Of a stretch of 64,000 nt of DNA, positions 18,410-28,548 are shown piece after piece. The position numbers and the translations under genes were made by a program. This stretch comes from Prolixibacteraceae bacterium (GTDB lineage: Bacteria > Bacteroidota > Bacteroidia > Bacteroidales > Prolixibacteraceae). The stretch's first letter is position 1. The number at the start of each line of letters is the position of its first letter. Under the pieces are notes generated by a model that was not told where the DNA came from, searched no databases, and was given only the letters and a program-made list of their open reading frames with translations. The stretch lies in assembly GCA_019459525.1 (NCBI GenBank), contig JAIBEY010000066.1, positions 124,001-188,000 on the forward strand, given 5' to 3'.

Positions 18410-18526
18410 TTATCCCTGACGTTGTTTGTACTTAGGATTCTTTTTGTTAATCACGTACAAACGGCCTTTTCTGCGAACAATTTTGCAGTCGGCGCTACGT
18501 TTTTTAATGGATGTTCTTACTTTCAT
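18410..18526 (-). CDS. rpmJ: 50S ribosomal protein L36
   Basis: A 38-residue gene: [20 protein letters not shown], then [18 protein letters not shown]. Only one of the zinc-ligand cysteines of the classic form (the Cys of SADCKIV) is kept and the pattern CxxC is absent, so this is the zinc-free (C-minus) type. It sits between infA and rpsM as in most bacteria. Confidence 0.93.
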   Translation of the reverse strand: MKVRTSIKKRSADCKIVRRKGRLYVINKKNPKYKQRQG

Positions 18527-18537
18527 TATTTTGTGCT

Positions 18538-18759
18538 TTAGTTTTTATATCTAAAAGAAATTCTTCCTTTTGTCAGGTCGTAAGGCGACATTTCTACTTT
18601 CACTTTATCGCCAGGTAAAATTTTGATGTAGTGCATCCTCATTTTTCCTGAAATATGTGCAGTTACGATATGCCCATTTTCCAATTCAACCCTGAACATT
18701 GCATTCGATAATGATTCAATGATTGTTCCGTCTTGTTCTATTGAAGACTGTTTTGCCAT
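18538..18759 (-). CDS. infA: Translation initiation factor IF-1
   Basis: 73 residues, an OB-fold S1-like protein: [20 protein letters not shown] then [20 protein letters not shown] and [21 protein letters not shown]-1 occupies the ribosomal A site during initiation. It is 11 nt upstream of rpmJ. The methionine aminopeptidase gene that often precedes it in this phylum is absent. Confidence 0.97.
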   Translation of the reverse strand: MAKQSSIEQDGTIIESLSNAMFRVELENGHIVTAHISGKMRMHYIKILPGDKVKVEMSPYDLTKGRISFRYKN

Positions 18760-18853
18760 AAATATATTCTAATTATCAAGGTATTATGATGTTTATATTC
18801 TAAATTCTCATTCAGCGTACAACACCGATACGGCAGATTAAAAATTTTCTGCT

Positions 18854-18892
18854 AATAAATCCGGCAAAACTACAAGAATTACCGGACTTATT
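18854..18892 (-). other. Hairpin in the secY-infA gap with a -7-like element
   Basis: In the 206-nt gene-free gap between secY and infA, AATAAATCCGG (18854-18864) and CCGGACTTATT (18882-18892) form an 11-bp stem with one mismatch. Inside the loop, the minus strand reads TAGTTTTG (complement of 18865-18872), an exact TAnnTTTG match but without a -33 TTG. It could be an attenuator or an internal promoter for infA onward; neither is proven. A second small palindrome (AAGGCAT/ATGCCTT) is at 18942-18957, just past the secY stop. Confidence 0.35.
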
Positions 18893-18965
18893 AAGCTATT
18901 TATGTAAATAAATTAAACAAGTTTAGAACTTTCACTAATCCAAGGCATACATGCCTTTAATCCAA

Positions 18966-20309
18966 TTAGGCCATTGCAGTACCACTTCCTGAACGTCCTT
19001 TAATCCGGCCTGATTTCATCAAACCATCGTAATGACGCATCAAAAGGTGACTCTCAATTTGTTGAAGCGTATCCAATACCACACCAACAAGAATCAACAA
19101 CGATGTTCCCCCATAAAAATAGGCGAACTGTGTGTTAATGCCTGCCATCATCGCAAAAGCCGGAAGAATAGTTACAATCCCAAGGAAAACTGATCCAGGG
19201 AGTGTAATCCTCGACATGATGGTATCAAGAAATTCAACAGTTTTCTTTCCTGGTTTAACCCCTGGAATAAAACCACCGTTTTTCTTCATATCTTCAGCCA
19301 TTTGCATCGGATTGACAGTAATTGCTGTGTAAAAATATGTGAAAAGGATAACCAACAAGAACTGGGTCATATTATACCAAAAACCTGTGTGGTTTGAAAA
19401 TGCAGCCGCAAAGCCACTCAAACTATCAGATTTGGCAAAACCCGCTAAGCTAATCGGAATAAACATGATTGCCTGAGCAAAAATAATAGGCATTACCCCT
19501 GCAGCATTCACTTTTAATGGAATATACTGACGAACACCACCGTATTGTTTATTGCCAACTATTCTTTTAGCATATTGTACCGGTATTTTGCGGGTTCCCT
19601 GAACCAACAAAATTGAACCCATAAATACAAAGAATAAAACAACAAATTCTAACAGGAACATAACCATTCCACCACCTTGTTGTTGAATGCGTGAAGCAAA
19701 TTCAGCAACAATTGAATGTGGCAGACGTGCTATGATTCCGATCATGATGATCAGCGAAATTCCATTCCCAATTCCTTTATCCGTAATGCGTTCACCAAGC
19801 CACATAACAAACATCGAACCAGCAGTTAATATAATGGTCGATGTTACTGTAAACATAGTCCCAGTAATGGCAAAAGCCGATTCAGGTAATTGCGCATGAA
19901 GATTTACTAAATAAGCAGGTGCCTGGAAGATCAGGATCGCAACAGTCAGATAACGAGTTAACTGATTAATTTTACGACGTCCTGATTCACCTTCTTTTTG
20001 TAATCGTTGAAAATAAGGTACCGCAATACCCATTAACTGTATTACAATTGAAGCCGAAATATAAGGCATAATACCCAAAGCAAAAACAGATGCTTGAGAA
20101 AATGCCCCACCTGAAAACATATCCAACAATCCGAGCAACCCCTCAGATGTTTGATTTTGTAATTGTTCCAATTGTGATGGATCAACTCCGGGTAAAGAAA
20201 CATACGATCCTAAACGATAAATTAAAAGCAAGAACAAGGTGATCCCCAACCGGGATCTCAGGTCTTCAATCTTATAAATATTCTTTAGGGTTTCTATAAA
20301 CTTTTTCAT
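18966..20309 (-). CDS. secY: Preprotein translocase subunit SecY
   Basis: 447 residues with ten hydrophobic segments, the channel of the Sec translocase. The N-terminus RSRLGITLFLLLIYRLGSYVSLPG and the plug region after it are standard, as is the cytoplasmic loop NPMQMAEDMKKNGGFIPGVKPGKKT that contacts SecA or the ribosome. It follows rplO by 5 nt. Downstream there is a 206-nt gap before infA where map is usually found. Confidence 0.97.
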   Translation of the reverse strand: MKKFIETLKNIYKIEDLRSRLGITLFLLLIYRLGSYVSLPGVDPSQLEQLQNQTSEGLLGLLDMFSGGAFSQASVFALGIMPYISASIVIQLMGIAVPYFQRLQKEGESGRRKINQLTRYLTVAILIFQAPAYLVNLHAQLPESAFAITGTMFTVTSTIILTAGSMFVMWLGERITDKGIGNGISLIIMIGIIARLPHSIVAEFASRIQQQGGGMVMFLLEFVVLFFVFMGSILLVQGTRKIPVQYAKRIVGNKQYGGVRQYIPLKVNAAGVMPIIFAQAIMFIPISLAGFAKSDSLSGFAAAFSNHTGFWYNMTQFLLVILFTYFYTAITVNPMQMAEDMKKNGGFIPGVKPGKKTVEFLDTIMSRITLPGSVFLGIVTILPAFAMMAGINTQFAYFYGGTSLLILVGVVLDTLQQIESHLLMRHYDGLMKSGRIKGRSGSGTAMA

Positions 20310-20314
20310 CAGGT

Positions 20315-20761
20315 TTAGAGTATTTCGGTGGTTCCTTCTAATTTCTCAATGGTCTCTTTAGCTCTTTTAGAAAATGCGTGAGCTTTAACTTCCAATTTAA
20401 GGTTCAATACTCCATCACCTAAAATCTTTACTTTATCCCTTTTAGAAGCCATTCCAGCATCAACCAAAACATCAACATCAACACAAGTGAGGTTTAATGA
20501 CTCAGCCAATTCCTGAATAACATCAAGATTGATTGCTTTAAACTCTTTTCTGTTGACATTTTTGAAGCCAAATTTAGGAACAACACGCTGCAAAGGCATC
20601 TGACCTCCTTCGAAGCCACGGCGACTTTTAAAGCCTGATCTCGATTTGGCACCTTTGTGCCCCCTTGTTGAGGTGCCCCCGTGACCGGAGCCCTGTCCGC
20701 GGCCAACTCGCTTTACGCTTTTCGTTGAACCTTCAGCAGGTTTAAGATTACTTAAATCCAT
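20315..20761 (-). CDS. rplO: 50S ribosomal protein L15
   Basis: 148 residues: [20 protein letters not shown] followed by the Gly/Arg-rich tail segment [20 protein letters not shown] that penetrates 23S rRNA, then the globular domain. It lies between rpmD and secY, the conserved order. Confidence 0.97.
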   Translation of the reverse strand: MDLSNLKPAEGSTKSVKRVGRGQGSGHGGTSTRGHKGAKSRSGFKSRRGFEGGQMPLQRVVPKFGFKNVNRKEFKAINLDVIQELAESLNLTCVDVDVLVDAGMASKRDKVKILGDGVLNLKLEVKAHAFSKRAKETIEKLEGTTEIL

Positions 20762-20781
20762 ATTTCTTGATCTTAATAAGT

Positions 20782-20961
20782 TTAAACTTTTTCAACAATT
20801 ACGAGATGTTGCACTTTATTTACCATCCCCAAAATTGCGGATGTTGCTTCGTGTTCCACCGAATGGTTAAGTTTTTTGATTCCTAATGCAATAAGCGTTG
20901 CTTTTTGCGTATAGTCAGAACCAATTTTACTTCTTACTTGTGTAATTTTTATCTTTGCCAT
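20782..20961 (-). CDS. rpmD: 50S ribosomal protein L30
   Basis: A 59-residue protein read directly from the sequence: [20 protein letters not shown], then [20 protein letters not shown], then [19 protein letters not shown]. This is the standard L30 fold and length. It is 6 nt after rpsE and 20 nt before rplO. Confidence 0.93.
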   Translation of the reverse strand: MAKIKITQVRSKIGSDYTQKATLIALGIKKLNHSVEHEATSAILGMVNKVQHLVIVEKV

Positions 20962-20967
20962 AATAAC

Positions 20968-21483
20968 TTATCCATTAAATACTTTATCCAAAGTAACACC
21001 ACGGTGTTCTGCAACAGTATGCGCATCACGTAATTCGAGAAGAGCATTCATGGTAGCCTTTACTAGGTTATGAGGATTTGATGATCCTTTTGATTTAGCA
21101 AGGATGTTGTGTACGCCAACACTTTCCAAAACTGAGCGCATAGCACCTCCGGCTTTCACCCCGGTACCTGATGTTGCAGGTTTCAGAAATACACTGGCTC
21201 CACCAAATTTAGCGATTTGTTCGTGAGGAATAGTACCATTATGAATCGGAACCTTGATCAGATTCTTCTTTGCAGCATCTACTCCTTTAGAAATAGCAGT
21301 GGTTACTTCGCTGGCTTTGCCAAGGCCCCAGCCTACAATACCATCTTCGTTACCCACTACAACAATAGCTGAGAAGCTAAATGTGCGACCCCCTTTGGTT
21401 ACTTTTGTAACGCGGTTAATAGCTACCAACCGATCTTTCAGTTCCAGATCACTGGTTTTTACTTTTCTGATATCTCCTGTCAT
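20968..21483 (-). CDS. rpsE: 30S ribosomal protein S5
   Basis: 171 residues: the double-stranded RNA-binding N-terminal domain ([38 protein letters not shown]) and the C-terminal domain ([20 protein letters not shown]). S5 acts in decoding accuracy and helicase activity at the mRNA entry. It lies 5 nt after rplR. Confidence 0.97.
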   Translation of the reverse strand: MTGDIRKVKTSDLELKDRLVAINRVTKVTKGGRTFSFSAIVVVGNEDGIVGWGLGKASEVTTAISKGVDAAKKNLIKVPIHNGTIPHEQIAKFGGASVFLKPATSGTGVKAGGAMRSVLESVGVHNILAKSKGSSNPHNLVKATMNALLELRDAHTVAEHRGVTLDKVFNG

Positions 21484-21488
21484 AACTA

Positions 21489-21845
21489 TTAAAATTTAAG
21501 GCCACCTTCACGGGCAGCATCAGCTAATTGTTTAACTCTTCCGTGATACAAATAACCATTACGATCAAATACAACAGCAGAGATACCGGCTGCCAGAGCC
21601 TTTTCTGCAACTGCTTTACCAACTTTCGCAGCTATTTCGATTTTAGTACCCTCGGCACCTTCGAAATCTTTATTAAGTGAAGAAACTGACATTAAAGTTT
21701 TTCCTGTCATATCATCAATCAACTGAGCATAGATCTGCTTGTTGCTTCTGAAAACATTCAAACGTGGTCGTTCAGCAGTTCCGGAAACGATTTTCCGGAT
21801 TCTCTTCTTAATTCTATATCTTCTTTCTTGCTTCGTTAAAGCCAT
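21489..21845 (-). CDS. rplR: 50S ribosomal protein L18
   Basis: 118 residues: [22 protein letters not shown]-type N-terminus, then [20 protein letters not shown] and the C-terminal [21 protein letters not shown]18 binds 5S rRNA with L5 and L25. It follows rplF by 15 nt. Confidence 0.97.
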   Translation of the reverse strand: MALTKQERRYRIKKRIRKIVSGTAERPRLNVFRSNKQIYAQLIDDMTGKTLMSVSSLNKDFEGAEGTKIEIAAKVGKAVAEKALAAGISAVVFDRNGYLYHGRVKQLADAAREGGLKF

Positions 21846-21860
21846 GGTTTTTAAATTTTA

Positions 21861-22418
21861 CTATTTAGCACCAGCTGATTTACCGGCTTTGCGCCTAATA
21901 AGTTCACCAACAAACTTAACACCTTTTCCTTTATAAGGCTCAGGTTTCCTAAAGGATCTGATTTTGGCTGCAATATGACCAATTAATTGTTTATCGCAGC
22001 TTTTCAGCGTTACAATTGGATTACTACGTTTATCACTTTTTGCTTCTACCTGAACTTCGGCCGGAAGCTGAAGATAAGTGTGGTGTGAATAACCTAAAAC
22101 CAAATCGAGAACCTGTCCGTCATGCTCAGCACGATAACCAACACCAACCAGTTCTAATTTTACTTCGTATCCTTTTGATACGCCAACAATCATATTGTTG
22201 ACGAGTGAACGATACAAACCATGAATGGCACGGTGTTTCTTATCGTCTGATGGACGATTTGCAGTCAGGGTATTGCCTTCAATAGTGAAGGTAATATCCG
22301 GATCAACCTGTTGTTTTAGTTCGCCCAGCGGACCTTTTACAGTAACCAGATTTGTATCGCTTACTGTAACTTTAACACCTGCTGGTATTTCAATGGGTAG
22401 TTTACCTATCCTTGACAT
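21861..22418 (-). CDS. rplF: 50S ribosomal protein L6
   Basis: 185 residues, starting at ATG 22418 (MSRIGKLPIEIPAGV), the normal L6 start; the longer in-frame extension is not family sequence. The two L6 repeats are visible, and the C-terminus FRKPEPYKGKGVKFVGELIR is diagnostic. The start is preceded, on the minus strand, by TAGGAGGAATAATA, a strong Shine-Dalgarno sequence that is unusual for this phylum. Confidence 0.97.
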   Translation of the reverse strand: MSRIGKLPIEIPAGVKVTVSDTNLVTVKGPLGELKQQVDPDITFTIEGNTLTANRPSDDKKHRAIHGLYRSLVNNMIVGVSKGYEVKLELVGVGYRAEHDGQVLDLVLGYSHHTYLQLPAEVQVEAKSDKRSNPIVTLKSCDKQLIGHIAAKIRSFRKPEPYKGKGVKFVGELIRRKAGKSAGAK

Positions 22419-22423
22419 TATTA

Positions 22424-22432
22424 TTCCTCCTA
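22424..22432 (-). promoter_or_regulatory. Strong Shine-Dalgarno site of rplF
   Basis: The minus strand reads AGGAGG about 7 nt before the rplF ATG at 22418. Most genes here show no such site, so it decides the L6 start over the longer frame. Confidence 0.7.
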
Positions 22433-22434
22433 GA

Positions 22435-22842
22435 TTAATAAACGTAACATAAGACTTCGCCTCCAACACCCAATTCCCGAGCTTCTTTATCGGTAATTAC
22501 GCCCCTAGAGGTTGAGATTACTGCAATTCCCAAACCATTCAATACCCGTGGGATACTGTCGATATGGCAATATTTACGCAAACCAGGTTTACTGATTCTT
22601 CTGATTGCTTTAATAGCAGGAATCCGTGTCTCTGGGTTATACTTCAGTGCAATTTTAATATTACCCTGAAAGTTCACTTCATCTTCAAACTTATAGTTGA
22701 GGATATATCCTTTATCTTTCAAAATTTTGGTAATTTCTTTCTTGATATTGGATGCAGGGATATCAACCACACGATGTTTAGCCTTTTGGGCATTCCTGAT
22801 TCGTGTAAGATAATCTGCTATTGGATCTGTAATTTTGCTCAT
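22435..22842 (-). CDS. rpsH: 30S ribosomal protein S8
   Basis: 135 residues: [20 protein letters not shown] at the start and [19 protein letters not shown] near the end, the S8 signature. S8 binds helix 21 of 16S rRNA and in other bacteria represses the spc operon. It lies 17 nt after rpsN. Confidence 0.97.
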   Translation of the reverse strand: MSKITDPIADYLTRIRNAQKAKHRVVDIPASNIKKEITKILKDKGYILNYKFEDEVNFQGNIKIALKYNPETRIPAIKAIRRISKPGLRKYCHIDSIPRVLNGLGIAVISTSRGVITDKEARELGVGGEVLCYVY

Positions 22843-22859
22843 TACTTCTTAATTATAAA

Positions 22860-23129
22860 TTACCAACTTGCTTTTTTAACACCCGGAATTAAACCAGCAG
22901 AAGCCATTTCTCTGAAATTGATCCTACTGACACCGAACTGACGCATATATCCTTTCGGACGACCGGTTAATTTGCATCTGTTATGCATACGAATACGGGA
23001 AGAGTTCTTAGGTAACTTCTGAAGTCCGACATAATCACCTTCAGCCTTAAGCATGGCTCTTTTTTCGGCATATTTTTCAACAAGTGTTGCTCTTTTTACC
23101 TCCCGAGCTTTCATTGATTCCTTAGCCAT
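22860..23129 (-). CDS. rpsN: 30S ribosomal protein S14
   Basis: 89 residues, the long zinc-free form: [20 protein letters not shown], then [20 protein letters not shown]. Only one Cys is present, so the zinc ribbon of the short form is absent. It begins 3 nt after the rplE stop. Confidence 0.97.
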   Translation of the reverse strand: MAKESMKAREVKRATLVEKYAEKRAMLKAEGDYVGLQKLPKNSSRIRMHNRCKLTGRPKGYMRQFGVSRINFREMASAGLIPGVKKASW

Positions 23130-23132
23130 ATC

Positions 23133-23690
23133 TTAATTCTTTTTAGCATTTTTAAACGGTAAACCTAACTCTTTCAATAAAGCATAGCCTTCTTCATCTG
23201 TTTCGGCTGTAGTTACGAAAGTAATATTCATTCCGTTAATACGGGTAACTTTGTCCAGCACAATTTCGGGGAAGATAATTTGTTCAGGAATTCCGAGGGT
23301 ATAATTACCCCTACCATCCATTTTACCTTCTATTCCCTTGAAATCGCGGATTCGGGGAAGAGATACACTAATTAAACGATCAAGGAACTCATACATGCGC
23401 TCTCTGCGTAGGGTAACACGAACCCCAATGGGCATTTTCTTCCTTAATTTGAAGTTAGAGATGTCTTTCTTCGATTTGGTTTGGACTGCTTTTTGACCTG
23501 CGATATTTGTAATCTCCTCTGTTGCGATTTCGATTAACTTTTTATCAGCAATAGCAGCTCCAACTCCCTGGTTGATGACAACTTTCTCTAACTTAGGTGC
23601 CTGCATTGCATTTTTATAGGAAAAATCCTTTACTAATGCAGGAACAACTTCGTCTAAGTATTTTTTCTTAAGTGTTGGTACGTAAGCCAT
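23133..23690 (-). CDS. rplE: 50S ribosomal protein L5
   Basis: 185 residues: [20 protein letters not shown] at the start, then [19 protein letters not shown] and [11 protein letters not shown], all typical of L5, which binds 5S rRNA and the P-site tRNA. Its ATG shares a base with the rplX stop codon (TAATG), so translation is probably coupled. Confidence 0.97.
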   Translation of the reverse strand: MAYVPTLKKKYLDEVVPALVKDFSYKNAMQAPKLEKVVINQGVGAAIADKKLIEIATEEITNIAGQKAVQTKSKKDISNFKLRKKMPIGVRVTLRRERMYEFLDRLISVSLPRIRDFKGIEGKMDGRGNYTLGIPEQIIFPEIVLDKVTRINGMNITFVTTAETDEEGYALLKELGLPFKNAKKN

Positions 23691-24013
23691 TACTTAATCT
23701 CCTCTCCTGATTTTTTAGAATAACGAACTAATTTACCTTTATCATTCAGCTTCCTTCCAATTCGAGTAGGTTTCCCAGTTTTAGGATCCTTAATCATTAG
23801 GTTAGAAATGTGAATAGGTGCTTCCTTTTCCACAATACCACCCTGCGGATGTGCCGCATTCGGTTTTGTGTGTTTTTTAACCATATTAACACCTTCCACA
23901 ATAGCTTTCTCGGTGGCTCTTATTACTTCAAGCACTTTACCTTCACGTCCGTTGTAATTGCCGGCAACTACAACAACAGTATCACCTTTTTTAATATGTA
24001 ATTTCTTCTGCAT
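23690..24013 (-). CDS. rplX: 50S ribosomal protein L24
   Basis: 107 residues from ATG 24013 ([20 protein letters not shown]), with the KOW motif [13 protein letters not shown]. An in-frame ATG at 24031 overlaps the rplN stop as TAATG and would add six residues (MHKIRT); the conserved L24 N-terminus favours 24013 but the coupled start is possible. L24 starts assembly of the 50S subunit. Confidence 0.93.
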   Translation of the reverse strand: MQKKLHIKKGDTVVVVAGNYNGREGKVLEVIRATEKAIVEGVNMVKKHTKPNAAHPQGGIVEKEAPIHISNLMIKDPKTGKPTRIGRKLNDKGKLVRYSKKSGEEIK

Positions 24014-24030
24014 CGTTCTGATTTTATGCA

Positions 24031-24396
24031 TTAAAGTACTTCAGGAGCAAGTGAAATAATCTTCATATTTTTATCACGAAGTTCTCTTGCTACGGGTCCG
24101 AATATACGAGTTCCGCGCATTTCACCAGCGTTATTCAATAAAACTACAGCGTTATCATCGAAGCGGATGTAAGATCCATCCTGGCGACGAACTTCTTTAG
24201 TTGTACGAACAACAACAGCTTTTGACACGGCACCTTTTTTCATGTCACTTCCCGCTATAGCACTTTTTACTGTAACTACAATGGTATCGCCCAATGAAGC
24301 ATAACGCTTTCTTGTTCCGCCTAATACGCGAATGCAAAGCACCTCTTTTGCCCCACTATTATCGGCAACGCTACATCTTGATTCTTGTTGTATCAT
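24031..24396 (-). CDS. rplN: 50S ribosomal protein L14
   Basis: 121 residues: [20 protein letters not shown] and [20 protein letters not shown], the L14 signature and C-terminus. L14 forms an intersubunit bridge with 16S rRNA. It follows rpsQ by 2 nt. Confidence 0.97.
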   Translation of the reverse strand: MIQQESRCSVADNSGAKEVLCIRVLGGTRKRYASLGDTIVVTVKSAIAGSDMKKGAVSKAVVVRTTKEVRRQDGSYIRFDDNAVVLLNNAGEMRGTRIFGPVARELRDKNMKIISLAPEVL

Positions 24397-24398
24397 GA

Positions 24399-24656
24399 TT
24401 ACTTAGCTCTTTCTATGATTTCCACTAATCTCCAACATTTTTGCTTACTGATTGGTCTTGTTTCCATGATCTTTACAGTATCGCCAATGTTACAGCTGTT
24501 CTTTTCATCGTGGGCGTAAAACTTGGATGTTTTGTTAACGAATTTTCCATAAATGGGATGTTTTTCTTTGCGGTGTTCAGCCACAACGATAGTACATTCC
24601 ATTTTGTTACTCACAACAACTCCAATACGCTCCTTCCTTAGATTTCTTGATTCCAT
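24399..24656 (-). CDS. rpsQ: 30S ribosomal protein S17
   Basis: 85 residues with the OB-fold signature [36 protein letters not shown] and [17 protein letters not shown]17 binds the 5' domain of 16S rRNA. It lies 2 nt after rpmC. Confidence 0.97.
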   Translation of the reverse strand: MESRNLRKERIGVVVSNKMECTIVVAEHRKEKHPIYGKFVNKTSKFYAHDEKNSCNIGDTVKIMETRPISKQKCWRLVEIIERAK

Positions 24657-24658
24657 TA

Positions 24659-24862
24659 CTAACTCTGTTTTGCGTTAATTTCCCTTTGACGTAGAATGGT
24701 TTTTAGTCTTGCAATATTCCTTCTTACACCAACAATTACTTGCGGGTTATCAAGAGGAGAAATTGCATGGTTCATTTTCATCCGTAATAAGGAATCTTGG
24801 TCGGTCTGTATTCTTTCCAGAATCTCAGCCTTTGTTAACTCTTGAATTTCTGATGTCTTCAT
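24659..24862 (-). CDS. rpmC: 50S ribosomal protein L29
   Basis: 67 residues, two-helix protein: [20 protein letters not shown] and [14 protein letters not shown]29 sits by the exit tunnel, where trigger factor and SRP dock. Its ATG overlaps the rplP stop as TAATG. Confidence 0.95.
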   Translation of the reverse strand: MKTSEIQELTKAEILERIQTDQDSLLRMKMNHAISPLDNPQVIVGVRRNIARLKTILRQREINAKQS

Positions 24863-25296
24863 TATTCTGCGATTTCAGATTCAACATAATCACGTCTAAC
24901 CATGAACTTAGTAGTTACCGGTAGTTTTTGTGCAGCTAAACGAAGAGCTTCCTTTGCAACCTCATAAGGAACTCCATCTGCTTCAATCAATATTCTACCT
25001 GGTGTAATCGGAGCAACAAATGCTTCCGGAGCACCCTTACCTTTTCCCATACGTACCTCTGCAGGTTTTTTAGTAATCGGTTTATCGGGGAAAACTCGGA
25101 TCCAAATTTGACCCTGACGTTGCATATGACGAGTTACGGCAACACGGGCAGCCTCAATCTGGCGTCCGGTAAGCCATGTCTCTTCCAACGATTTAATACC
25201 AAAAGATCCAAATGCCAACTGGTTGCCGCGCTGAGCCAGTCCTTTCATTTTTCCCTTTTGTACTCTTCTGAATTTTGTCTTTTTCGGTTGTAACAT
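24862..25296 (-). CDS. rplP: 50S ribosomal protein L16
   Basis: 144 residues: [20 protein letters not shown] at the start, then [20 protein letters not shown] and the [10 protein letters not shown] segment near the tRNA A site. The length and C-terminus ([10 protein letters not shown]) are normal. Confidence 0.97.
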   Translation of the reverse strand: MLQPKKTKFRRVQKGKMKGLAQRGNQLAFGSFGIKSLEETWLTGRQIEAARVAVTRHMQRQGQIWIRVFPDKPITKKPAEVRMGKGKGAPEAFVAPITPGRILIEADGVPYEVAKEALRLAAQKLPVTTKFMVRRDYVESEIAE

Positions 25297-25324
25297 CCTT
25301 CTATACTTCTGAAAGGTTTACACT

Positions 25325-26041
25325 TTATTTTTTTCTTTTCTTAAATCCGTTCCCTTTTGGGCCACCAGGTGTAGGGCGTCCAGGTTTCTGGCCTACGTTT
25401 GGTGAAAGGTCACGCTTTCCATAAATCTCGCCTTTGCAGATCCATACTTTAACTCCGAGTAAACCGGTTTTAGTAAGGGCTTCTGCCAGTGCATAATCTA
25501 TTTCAGCTCTCAGAGTGTGCAAAGGAGTACGACCATCTTTATACATTTCTGAACGTGCCATCTCAGCGCCATTTAAACGGCCTGAAACCTGAATTTTGAT
25601 ACCTTGCGCACCCATTCTCATGGTTGAAGCAATAGCCATTTTAGTAGCACGGCGGTAAGCAATTTTACCTTCAATCTGACGTGCAATGTTGATAGCTACA
25701 ATTTTTGCATCTAATTCCGGACGTTTGATTTCAAAAATATTGATCTGAACTTCCTTGTTGGTGATCTTCTTTAACTCTTCTTTCAGTTTGTCAACTTCCT
25801 GACCACCTTTACCAATAATAATACCGGGTCTTGAGGTGTGAACAGTGATGGTAATAAGCTTCAGTGTACGTTCAATAATAATCTTGGAAATACTGGCTTT
25901 TGCCAAACGGGCATTCAGATATTCCCTGATCCTAAAATCTTCCACGAGCTTGTCGCCATAGTTGTTTCCACCGTACCAATTGGAATCCCATCCTTTGATG
26001 ATTCCTAAACGATTAGCGATTGGATTAACTTTTTGTCCCAT
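25325..26041 (-). CDS. rpsC: 30S ribosomal protein S3
   Basis: 238 residues: [20 protein letters not shown] at the start, a KH domain (about 45-110, with [20 protein letters not shown]) and the C-terminal domain [21 protein letters not shown]3 lines the mRNA entry tunnel with S4 and S5. The C-terminal tail GNGFKKRKK is basic. Confidence 0.97.
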   Translation of the reverse strand: MGQKVNPIANRLGIIKGWDSNWYGGNNYGDKLVEDFRIREYLNARLAKASISKIIIERTLKLITITVHTSRPGIIIGKGGQEVDKLKEELKKITNKEVQINIFEIKRPELDAKIVAINIARQIEGKIAYRRATKMAIASTMRMGAQGIKIQVSGRLNGAEMARSEMYKDGRTPLHTLRAEIDYALAEALTKTGLLGVKVWICKGEIYGKRDLSPNVGQKPGRPTPGGPKGNGFKKRKK

Positions 26042-26051
26042 GTATTATTAT

Positions 26052-26465
26052 TTATTCTGATTCTTTAACTTGAGTTAAACTCCCAAGACTAACGGTCACA
26101 TGATTAGATCTTTTTTTGATCCGGTGTGCACGTCCCTGCGGTGCAGGCATTAGTCTTTTTAATATTCTTCCTGAATCAACAGAAACAGCTTTCACATACA
26201 AATTACTTTCTTCCAACCGACTTCCTTCGTTTTTTGCCTGCCAGTTTGCAATAGCCGACATAACTAATTTTTCGAGTCTGCGCGAAGATTCCTTTGAGGA
26301 AAACTTAAGTACATCAAGGGCTCTGTTCACTTCCATACCACGAACCATATCGGCAACAAGCCTCATTTTTCGTGGAGAAGTAGGACAATTCTTCAAAACA
26401 GCAAAGTATTGCTGTTTTTTAGCTTCCTTTAGTTCGTTTGCACTATTTCTTTTTCTAGCACCCAT
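26052..26465 (-). CDS. rplV: 50S ribosomal protein L22
   Basis: 137 residues: [20 protein letters not shown] near the N-terminus and the conserved tail [20 protein letters not shown]. The loop of L22 lines the exit tunnel. The N-terminus carries about 20 extra residues before the conserved part, and the start is ATG 26465. Confidence 0.96.
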   Translation of the reverse strand: MGARKRNSANELKEAKKQQYFAVLKNCPTSPRKMRLVADMVRGMEVNRALDVLKFSSKESSRRLEKLVMSAIANWQAKNEGSRLEESNLYVKAVSVDSGRILKRLMPAPQGRAHRIKKRSNHVTVSLGSLTQVKESE

Positions 26466-26502
26466 CGTGAATTCTTTTAATAGTTAATGAGAATCTCATT
26501 CC

Positions 26503-26769
26503 TTACTTTTTACCTTTGGAATGTCCCCTGTAAGTTCTTGTAGGTGCAAATTCACCAAATTTATGACCGACCATGTTTTCAGTTACATAAACGGGAATAA
26601 ATTTATTTCCGTTGTGAACTGCTATGGTATGCCCTACAAAGTCAGGAGAAATTACTGATGCTCTGGCCCATGTTTTGATTACCGATTTTTTGTTAGTTTC
26701 ATTCAAAACTAAAACTTTACGTTCGAGCTTGAAATCGATAAAAGGCCCTTTCTTTAATGAACGACTCAT
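26503..26769 (-). CDS. rpsS: 30S ribosomal protein S19
   Basis: 88 residues: [40 protein letters not shown] and [19 protein letters not shown], complete S19. It is in the head of the small subunit. A GGAG ribosome-binding sequence precedes the ATG. Confidence 0.97.
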   Translation of the reverse strand: MSRSLKKGPFIDFKLERKVLVLNETNKKSVIKTWARASVISPDFVGHTIAVHNGNKFIPVYVTENMVGHKFGEFAPTRTYRGHSKGKK

Positions 26770-26785
26770 ATTCTTCTCCTTTTAA

Positions 26786-27610
26786 TTATTTCTTCCGTTT
26801 TTCTACAATATACCTGTTGGAAGCTTTCTTCTTCTCACGGGTTTTGAAGCCTTTGGCTAACAAGCCTTTGCGTGAACGTGGATGTCCACCAGAAGAGCGA
26901 CCTTCTCCACCACCCATGGGGTGATCGACAGGGTTCATAGCTACACCTCTAACGCGAGGTCTTCTACCAAGCCATCTGGTACGACCAGCTTTCCCTGATC
27001 TTTCCAGGTTATGCTCGGTATTTCCAACAATACCTACTGTAGCACGACAAGTTATGAGCACCATTCTAGATTCGCCTGAAGGCAATTTCACGATAGCATA
27101 CTTTCCTTCTCTCGAAGTTAACTGAGCGTACGTTCCGGCACTACGAGCCATCACACCTCCCTGACTGGGATGAAGTTCAATGTTGTGAACCAAGGTTCCC
27201 AGAGGTATTTCACCAAGTGGTAGTGTATTACCTATTTCAGGTGCAACACCGCTTCCGCTCTCGATTTTCTGGCCAACTTTTAATCCGTTGGGTGCCAGCA
27301 TGTACCTTTTTTCGCCATCCGGATAAACCAAAAGAGCGATTCGAGCGGTACGGTTTGGATCGTACTGAATAGATTCTACAACAGCGGCAATACCGTCTTT
27401 ATCTCTTTTGAAGTCGATAAAACGATATTTGCGTTTGTGGCCACCACCTATATACCTCATTGTCATGCGTCCCTGGCTGTTTCTACCGCCAGAGCTTTGC
27501 ATGGGCTTCAACAATGATTTTTCAGGTGTTGATGCAGTAATAGTATCAAAAGCACCAGCAATCTTGTGCCTTTGACCCGGAGTAACTGGATTTAATTTTC
27601 TTACTGCCAT
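26786..27610 (-). CDS. rplB: 50S ribosomal protein L2
   Basis: 274 residues: [20 protein letters not shown] start, [20 protein letters not shown], and the C-terminal [20 protein letters not shown] with the His that is important at the peptidyl transferase centre. The length is standard. Confidence 0.98.
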   Translation of the reverse strand: MAVRKLNPVTPGQRHKIAGAFDTITASTPEKSLLKPMQSSGGRNSQGRMTMRYIGGGHKRKYRFIDFKRDKDGIAAVVESIQYDPNRTARIALLVYPDGEKRYMLAPNGLKVGQKIESGSGVAPEIGNTLPLGEIPLGTLVHNIELHPSQGGVMARSAGTYAQLTSREGKYAIVKLPSGESRMVLITCRATVGIVGNTEHNLERSGKAGRTRWLGRRPRVRGVAMNPVDHPMGGGEGRSSGGHPRSRKGLLAKGFKTREKKKASNRYIVEKRKK

Positions 27611-27616
27611 TTTTTA

Positions 27617-27907
27617 TTAAATATTACTGTAAAAATCAATAGATTCTCCTTTTGCTATTGTTACAATAGCTTTTTTGCTCATTCCGGTACTACCCGAAAT
27701 TACACCGGCTTTGGTAAAACGAGACTTTCTTTTACCACCGTGTATTAATGTATTTACAGACTCCACTGAAACATTGTATAAACTTTCAACGGCTTTTTTA
27801 ATCTGCAATTTATTGGCGTTCCGATTAACAATAAAACCGTAACGGTTAAGACCTTCGGCCTGACCTGTCATCTTCTCGGTAACGATCGGTTTAATTAAAA
27901 TTTCCAT
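27617..27907 (-). CDS. rplW: 50S ribosomal protein L23
   Basis: 96 residues from ATG 27907 (MEILIKPIVTEKMTGQAEGL); a TTG six bases earlier is in frame but adds only MK. It contains the L23 core YGFIVNRNANKLQIKKAVES. L23 forms the exit-tunnel docking site. Confidence 0.95.
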   Translation of the reverse strand: MEILIKPIVTEKMTGQAEGLNRYGFIVNRNANKLQIKKAVESLYNVSVESVNTLIHGGKRKSRFTKAGVISGSTGMSKKAIVTIAKGESIDFYSNI

Positions 27908-27918
27908 TTTCAAGCCTT

Positions 27919-28548
27919 TTAAATCTTAAACAATTCTTCAATTTTACTTACTGAACTCTCCAGAACTATCACTTTTTTTGCATTCAAAATCTGATAAGTA
28001 TTTAATTCTGAAGCAGTTATAACAGAAACTACCTGTAAATTTCTGGAGGACAAATATATATTTTTATTTTCTTCCGGTAAAACGAAAAGTGACTTTTTAT
28101 CATTAATTTTCAGATTATTACTGATTTGCACCATTTCGCGGGTTTTTGGAGTTTCAAAAGAGAAATCTTCAATTACCAGAATTGCTTCTTCCAGAGCTTT
28201 GTAGGTTAATGCTGATTTACGTGCAAGCGATTTAACTTTCTTATTTAATTTAAAGTCATAGCTTCTTGGACGTGGACCGAATACGCGGCCTCCGCCACGG
28301 AAAACAGGTGATTTTACACTACCTGCCCTTGCAGTACCGGTACCTTTTTGCTTTTTCAGCTTTCTGGTACTTCCAGATACATCAGCACGCTCTTTGGAAC
28401 TGTGTGTTCCTTGTCTTTTGTTGGCCAGGATTTGTTTGACATCCAGATAAATGGCATGGTCATTTGGCTCAATACCGAAAATTTGTTCATCTAAAGTAAC
28501 AGTTCTTCCGGTTTCCTGTCCTGCTCTATTTAAAACTTTTATTTCCAT
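27919..28548 (-). CDS. rplD: 50S ribosomal protein L4
   Basis: 209 residues: long-loop protein with [32 protein letters not shown] and [20 protein letters not shown] lining the exit tunnel. Its ATG shares a base with the rplC stop (TAATG). In E. coli L4 autoregulates the S10 operon. Confidence 0.97.
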   Translation of the reverse strand: MEIKVLNRAGQETGRTVTLDEQIFGIEPNDHAIYLDVKQILANKRQGTHSSKERADVSGSTRKLKKQKGTGTARAGSVKSPVFRGGGRVFGPRPRSYDFKLNKKVKSLARKSALTYKALEEAILVIEDFSFETPKTREMVQISNNLKINDKKSLFVLPEENKNIYLSSRNLQVVSVITASELNTYQILNAKKVIVLESSVSKIEELFKI

